The translations under genes and the position numbers were made by a program. Of a stretch of DNA of 64,000 nt, positions 59,418 through 64,000 are shown piece after piece (the stretch's first letter is position 1; each line of letters begins with the position of its first letter). The notes beneath the pieces are model-generated. The model worked only from the letters and a program-made list of their open reading frames with translations, was not told the DNA's origin and ran no database searches. The DNA is from Vibrio sp. MedPE-SWchi. GTDB lineage: Bacteria; Pseudomonadota; Gammaproteobacteria; Enterobacterales; Vibrionaceae. The stretch covers positions 124,001-188,000 of the forward strand of contig MPDB01000002.1 in the NCBI GenBank assembly GCA_001874155.1, read 5' to 3'.

Positions 59418-59431
59418 TGGGAACAGTCCCA
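59418..59431. promoter_or_regulatory. TreR operator 2
   Basis: TGGGAACAGTCCCA, 56 bp centre-to-centre from operator 1. Confidence 0.72.
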
Positions 59432-59482
59432 TTAATTGAGAGTGATCACAGTATAATTTTAATTCAAATAGAAATTAATGGG

Positions 59483-60430
59483 TTAGGAAATAACCGGTGA
59501 TTGGGTGATATGAACAGGCTCAGAATCGCCATTTATATGGGATATCAAAAGGTTAGCAGCCTGCTGCCCAGCTTGAATGTAACCTGGGTCAATACTGTGA
59601 ACTTTTGGGAATAGGAAAGAGAGCAGCTCATTGCCTCCCACTCCAGTCACGGTCACATCCTCGCGCCCGAGCTCTTGCAGCTTCTTTATCACGCCTAGCG
59701 CGAGAGTATCACTGGCACAAACAATCGCTTGGGTCGATTCCGTAAGCACCGTATCTGTCAGATGGTAAGCGCTCTCATGGTGAAGCTGCCCAGTTTGATA
59801 GTTGGGCTGTAACTGGCGTTGCTGACACCAAGACAGATAGGTGTCGAGGCGAAGTTTTCCCGTGGTTTTATCACTCGGATCCACCCCAATGAATGCGATA
59901 TCGTCCAAGCCCATATCGGCTAAATGCTGTAAAGCGTGTTCAATGACGCCCCGGTTATCGTAATTAATCGACGAGGTGATTTCGGTGTCCATGGCGATCA
60001 CAACCGACTTTCCTTGCCAAACAGCGAGCTTCTCAGTGTCTAAGTCAGAAAACCCAAACACAATCACGCCATCAACATTACGTTTCTTCAGTACATCCAG
60101 ATGTTCATTGGTTTTTTGTCTGTCGAACTGACTCTCCATAATCACCGCATCATAGCCTGCTGCGTAAATCGTGTTGAGCATACTGCCTACCGCTCTATTT
60201 TCCGATGGGGAATCAAGACGAGAGATAATCACCCCAATCACCTTCTGGCTACCACCACGCATGGACTGGGCAGACTTGGAGGGCACATACCCTGACTCAC
60301 GAATGATCTGCTCCACTTTTTCTCGTGTTGCAGGTTTTACTTTGGGATCATTGGTGAGTACGCGTGAAACGGTCGATTTACCGACTCCCGAGAGTTTTGC
60401 GATATCATGAATGGTGAGTTTTTTGGTCAT
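59483..60430 (-). CDS. treR: LacI-family trehalose operon repressor
   Basis: MTKKLTIHDIAKLSGVGKSTVSRVLTNDPKVKPATREKVEQIIRESGYVPSKSAQSMRGG; Met at 60430 preferred over ORF start 60484. Confidence 0.93.
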   Translation of the reverse strand: MTKKLTIHDIAKLSGVGKSTVSRVLTNDPKVKPATREKVEQIIRESGYVPSKSAQSMRGGSQKVIGVIISRLDSPSENRAVGSMLNTIYAAGYDAVIMESQFDRQKTNEHLDVLKKRNVDGVIVFGFSDLDTEKLAVWQGKSVVIAMDTEITSSINYDNRGVIEHALQHLADMGLDDIAFIGVDPSDKTTGKLRLDTYLSWCQQRQLQPNYQTGQLHHESAYHLTDTVLTESTQAIVCASDTLALGVIKKLQELGREDVTVTGVGGNELLSFLFPKVHSIDPGYIQAGQQAANLLISHINGDSEPVHITQSPVIS

Positions 60431-60506
60431 ACTTCTCTGAAGATGCAGGCAATAGTAAAGCGTATCGGTAGACTCTACAGCCAACCGATACCATAAGGCT
60501 TATAAC

Positions 60507-60851
60507 TTATTGTGTTTTACAGTTTTTGTAAACTTGTTGATGGTACTCTAAACGGGCATCATCGCCCTTGGTTCGCAATGTGATCGGATTCTCGACGTCT
60601 GCGGTACCATCATTAAGGATATACCTGGTGCCAGAGCCTGAGCGAATACGAATTAGAGCGTATTCCTTGCCTTCAACCCGTAATATTGCAATCTCACTGT
60701 CTGGTATATAAGCAACATCAAAGTGCTGATCAGACTCGCATTGATACGCGTGGAACAAACTCTCATCCACCTTCATATCACTGTGTGTCGATTGAGAACA
60801 CCCTACCAAAACAAAGCCTAACGTTATCAAAACAGTCAGTCGCTTTAGCAT
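60507..60851 (-). CDS. MliC-like lipoprotein (putative C-type lysozyme inhibitor)
   Basis: Lipobox LVGCSQS; YQCESDQHFDVAYI...EYALIRIRSGSGTRYILNDG resembles the MliC domain (YxC...SGSGxxY). Confidence 0.68.
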   Translation of the reverse strand: MLKRLTVLITLGFVLVGCSQSTHSDMKVDESLFHAYQCESDQHFDVAYIPDSEIAILRVEGKEYALIRIRSGSGTRYILNDGTADVENPITLRTKGDDARLEYHQQVYKNCKTQ

Positions 60852-60924
60852 ATTACCCTCCTATCGTTTACTTGCTTGTCTCGCTGTTACTTTTCGTACA
60901 AAAAACATTGCAGGACAAACAAAA

Positions 60925-60943
60925 AAGGCCGCTAGGCGACCTC
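60925..60943 (-). terminator. gmhB terminator
   Basis: Minus strand AGGTCGCctaGCGGCCTTTTTT. Confidence 0.6.
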
Positions 60944-61495
60944 TTATTTCGATAGATAGGCAGGAACATCTCTTATACTATCGAGCACAGCCGTTGCTAA
61001 GGCTTCACCTTTGTCCGTCACAGGCTTTCCTGTACGCACTAGAATTTTAGTGCCAACTTCCGCCGCCTCGGCAGCCATCATATCTTCGGCCTTATCTCCA
61101 ACCATAACGGACTTCGCCATATCAATCTTCAAGAAGTCACGGGCAGAGATAAACATACCAGGCTTAGGTTTTCGGCAATCACACTCTTCTTTGTATTTCC
61201 CAACACCGTGCTCAGCATGATGCGGGCAATAATAGAAGCCATCAAACTCTACGCCATGGTCAACAAAGTTCCAGTCCATCCACTGTGTCAGTGAAAGGAA
61301 ACGTTCTTCATCAAACATGCCACGTGCAATGCCTGATTGGTTAGTGACTAATACAAGCATATACCCCATGTCTTGAAGTTGCTTAGTCGCTTCAAATACG
61401 CCTTCTACAAATTCAAAGGAATGCTCATCATGGACATAGCCATGATCAACGTTAATCACGCCATCTCGGTCTAAAAACACTGCAGGTTTGGCCAA
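60944..61495 (-). CDS. gmhB: D-glycero-beta-D-manno-heptose 1,7-bisphosphate 7-phosphatase
   Basis: [55 protein letters not shown]. Confidence 0.96.
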   Translation of the reverse strand: MAKPAVFLDRDGVINVDHGYVHDEHSFEFVEGVFEATKQLQDMGYMLVLVTNQSGIARGMFDEERFLSLTQWMDWNFVDHGVEFDGFYYCPHHAEHGVGKYKEECDCRKPKPGMFISARDFLKIDMAKSVMVGDKAEDMMAAEAAEVGTKILVRTGKPVTDKGEALATAVLDSIRDVPAYLSK

Positions 61496-61587
61496 AGTAA
61501 ATACTCAATCTTCTTAATATTGTGAAGAATTATCGCACGCTTTATTTCTTTCATCACTATCTAATTACTTTTGATACTAGAACAAAC

Positions 61588-61611
61588 GAACGTTTAGACG
61601 TCTAGACGTAA
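61588..61611. promoter_or_regulatory. MetJ operator (tandem met boxes) of metNIQ
   Basis: gaACGTtT-AGACGTCT-AGACGTaa: three consecutive 8-mers, the middle one matching the met box consensus exactly. Confidence 0.8.
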
Positions 61612-61709
61612 AAATATCTATTGACTTGATTCATTGAACACCATAGCATCCACTACTAAATGAGATACAGTTCAAAATATTATTCTGTTGTCCCTGCACA
61701 GGAAAGAAA

Positions 61710-62744
61710 ATGATTGAGATAAATCAAGTAAATAAGGTTTTTTATCAAGGCACTAAAGAGATAGTTGCCCTAAAAGACATCGACCTACACATTGCTCAAG
61801 GCACCATTTTTGGTGTGATTGGCTCGTCAGGTGCAGGGAAAAGCACCCTGATTCGTTGCGTAAACATGCTTTCCGCACCAACAACGGGCTCTATTGTTGT
61901 CGATGGTGTCGACTTAACCCAGCTAAGCAAATCTGAGCTGAGTGAAGCGCGTCGTAACATCGGTATGATCTTTCAGCACTTCAACTTGCTCTCTTCTCGT
62001 ACCGTGTTTGACAACATTGCGTTGCCTCTTGAATTGGCAGGAAAAAGCAAAGAACACATTGAAAGCAAAATCAGTGAGCTACTGACGCTTGTTGGCTTAA
62101 CGGATAAGCGCGACACCTACCCTGCGAACCTAAGTGGTGGTCAAAAGCAGCGTGTTGCGATCGCTCGTGCTCTAGCTTCCGATCCAAAGGTGTTGCTTTG
62201 TGATGAAGCCACCAGTGCACTTGACCCAGCAACTACTCAGTCAATCTTAGAGCTGCTGCGCGAAATCAACAACAAGCTAAAAATCACGATTCTACTGATC
62301 ACTCACGAAATGGATGTAGTGAAAGGCATCTGTCATGAAGTGGCGATCATCGGTGATGGAGAGTTGGTTGAGAAAGGCACCGTTGGGGAGATTTTTGCTC
62401 ACCCGAAAACAGAGCTAGCACACCAGTTTATCCGTTCAACGCTCGATCTCACCATTCCAGAAGATTACCAAGCTCGCCTTCAACAAACGCGAGTCAACAG
62501 CAGTTACCCGCTTGTGCGTTTAGAGTTTACTGGCGAAACAGTGGATGCACCTTTGATGTCTCAAATCTCACGTAAGTTCAACATTGATGTCAGTATTCTA
62601 AGCTCTGATCTTGATTACGCAGGCGGTGTTAAATTCGGCATGATGGTCGCTGAGCTATTTGGTAACGAACAAGACGACAATGCAGCAATTGAATTTTTAC
62701 GCGAACACAAAGTAAAAGTAGAGGTACTTGGTTATGTCCTTTAA
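61710..62744 (+). CDS. metN: Methionine ABC transporter ATP-binding protein
   Basis: [64 protein letters not shown] domain. Confidence 0.96.
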   Translation: MIEINQVNKVFYQGTKEIVALKDIDLHIAQGTIFGVIGSSGAGKSTLIRCVNMLSAPTTGSIVVDGVDLTQLSKSELSEARRNIGMIFQHFNLLSSRTVFDNIALPLELAGKSKEHIESKISELLTLVGLTDKRDTYPANLSGGQKQRVAIARALASDPKVLLCDEATSALDPATTQSILELLREINNKLKITILLITHEMDVVKGICHEVAIIGDGELVEKGTVGEIFAHPKTELAHQFIRSTLDLTIPEDYQARLQQTRVNSSYPLVRLEFTGETVDAPLMSQISRKFNIDVSILSSDLDYAGGVKFGMMVAELFGNEQDDNAAIEFLREHKVKVEVLGYVL

Positions 62745-63411
62745 TACCGTAATGGAATGGCTTAGCCTAAACGGCAACCTGTTACTTGGTGCCACATGGG
62801 AAACCATCTACATGGTGGGTGTTGCGGGTATCGTAGGTTTTGGCATCGGTATCCCACTAGGGGTTATTCTGCACACAACGAAGAAAGGCGGTTTACTCGA
62901 GAATACCAAACTTAACGCTGTCTTAGGTGCAATCGTCAATATCGGCCGTTCGGTTCCTTTCTTAGTATTAATGGTTGCGATTATTCCAGTCACTAAGCTA
63001 CTGGTCGGCACTTTCATCGGCACCACTGCGGCTATCGTACCGCTGACCATTGGTGCGATACCCTTCGTGGCTCGCTTGATTGAAGGGGCGCTTTTAGAAG
63101 TCCCTACCGGGCTTGTAGAGGCTGCGCAATCGATGGGTGCAACACCAACACAAATTATAACTAAAGTTTTATTACCTGAAGCTCTACCAACCATCATCAA
63201 TGCGGTCACGATTACACTGGTCACTCTAGTCAGTTACTCAGCAATGGCAGGCACGGTTGGCGGTGGCGGTTTAGGCGATGTCGCCATTCGTTATGGCTTT
63301 CACCGATATGATGTTGTGATCATGGGCGTGACGGTCGTTATGTTAATCGTACTGGTACAAATTATTCAATCGATTGGCGATACGATCGTACGTCGCGTCG
63401 ATCATCGATAA
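62734..63411 (+). CDS. metI: Methionine ABC transporter permease
   Basis: [49 protein letters not shown]. Confidence 0.96.
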   Translation: MSFNTVMEWLSLNGNLLLGATWETIYMVGVAGIVGFGIGIPLGVILHTTKKGGLLENTKLNAVLGAIVNIGRSVPFLVLMVAIIPVTKLLVGTFIGTTAAIVPLTIGAIPFVARLIEGALLEVPTGLVEAAQSMGATPTQIITKVLLPEALPTIINAVTITLVTLVSYSAMAGTVGGGGLGDVAIRYGFHRYDVVIMGVTVVMLIVLVQIIQSIGDTIVRRVDHR

Positions 63412-63511
63412 AAGCTAGTCATCAATAAATATGTCACAGATATAAGCTCAATGAGCTCGCTGGTTAACGCAGCGCATTACACAAAATTCGTTTTTTGATA
63501 AGGAGATAATC

Positions 63512-64000
63512 ATGAAATTTAACCTTAAAGGTTTACTAACTATCGCAGCAGCAGCTTCTGCTCTTGTTCTTTCAGGTTGCGGCGATAAAGCAGCGGATAG
63601 CAGCAAAATTAAAGTCGGCGTAATGGCGGGTGCGGAAGCTCAAGTAGCGGAAGTAGCAGCAAAGATCGCTAAAGAGCAGTACGACCTTGATGTTGAATTA
63701 GTGACGTTCACAGACTACGTAACGCCAAACGCAGCACTCGATGATGGTTCTATCGATATTAATGCATTCCAACACAAGCCATACCTAGATCAGCAAGTAA
63801 CAGACCGTGGCTACAAGATCACGATTGCTGGTAACACATTTGTTTACCCAATAGCAGGTTACTCAAAAGAAGTGGATTCTGTTGAACAAATCGCAGAAGG
63901 CGCTCGCATTGCCGTACCAAACGATCCAACAAACCTAGGTCGCTCTCTTCTTCTTCTAGAGCAACAAGGTCTAATCACTCTTCGCGAAGGTGCAGGTCTA
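63512..64000 (+). CDS. metQ: Methionine-binding lipoprotein MetQ, 3'-truncated by window edge
   Basis: MKFNLKGLLTIAAAASALVLSGCGDKAADSSKIKVGVMAGAEAQVAEVAAKIAKEQYDLDVELVTFTDYVTPNAALDDGSIDINAFQHKPYLDQQ. Confidence 0.95.
   Translation, partial: MKFNLKGLLTIAAAASALVLSGCGDKAADSSKIKVGVMAGAEAQVAEVAAKIAKEQYDLDVELVTFTDYVTPNAALDDGSIDINAFQHKPYLDQQVTDRGYKITIAGNTFVYPIAGYSKEVDSVEQIAEGARIAVPNDPTNLGRSLLLLEQQGLITLREGAGL

Noticed and set aside
59440-59460. CRP-like GTGATCACAG near the TreR operators
   Set aside because: Lacks the TGTGA-N6-TCACA layout; not supported

Overview
The window is a 64 kb chromosomal segment with typical Vibrio / Vibrionaceae gene content and order. It is almost entirely core genome: htpG-toxRS, cysK-ptsHI-crr, miaB-ybeZ-ybeY-corC-lnt, leuS-lptE-holA-rsfS-rlmH-mrdA-rodA-rlpA-dacA-ybeD-lipB-lipA, glyA, a tandem tRNA-Tyr pair, treCBR, and gmhB-metNIQ. 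asnB is cut at the left edge and metQ at the right edge. I saw no rRNA, CRISPR array, transposase, integron or prophage. The best candidate for an under-described system is a translationally coupled four-gene operon on the minus strand (about 9.58-11.88 kb): two paralogous DUF1538 membrane proteins, a short-T-loop PII-like protein and a CBS-domain protein, plausibly a ligand-regulated two-subunit cation transporter. Other items worth a look are a layered RNA-like fold in the glyA 3' region (48.81-48.89 kb), a long inverted repeat at 8.94-8.98 kb, a 21-codon hydrophobic small ORF at 13.93 kb, and readable MetJ, TreR and PurR operators. All calls come from reading the sequence and the supplied translations; no database search was run.
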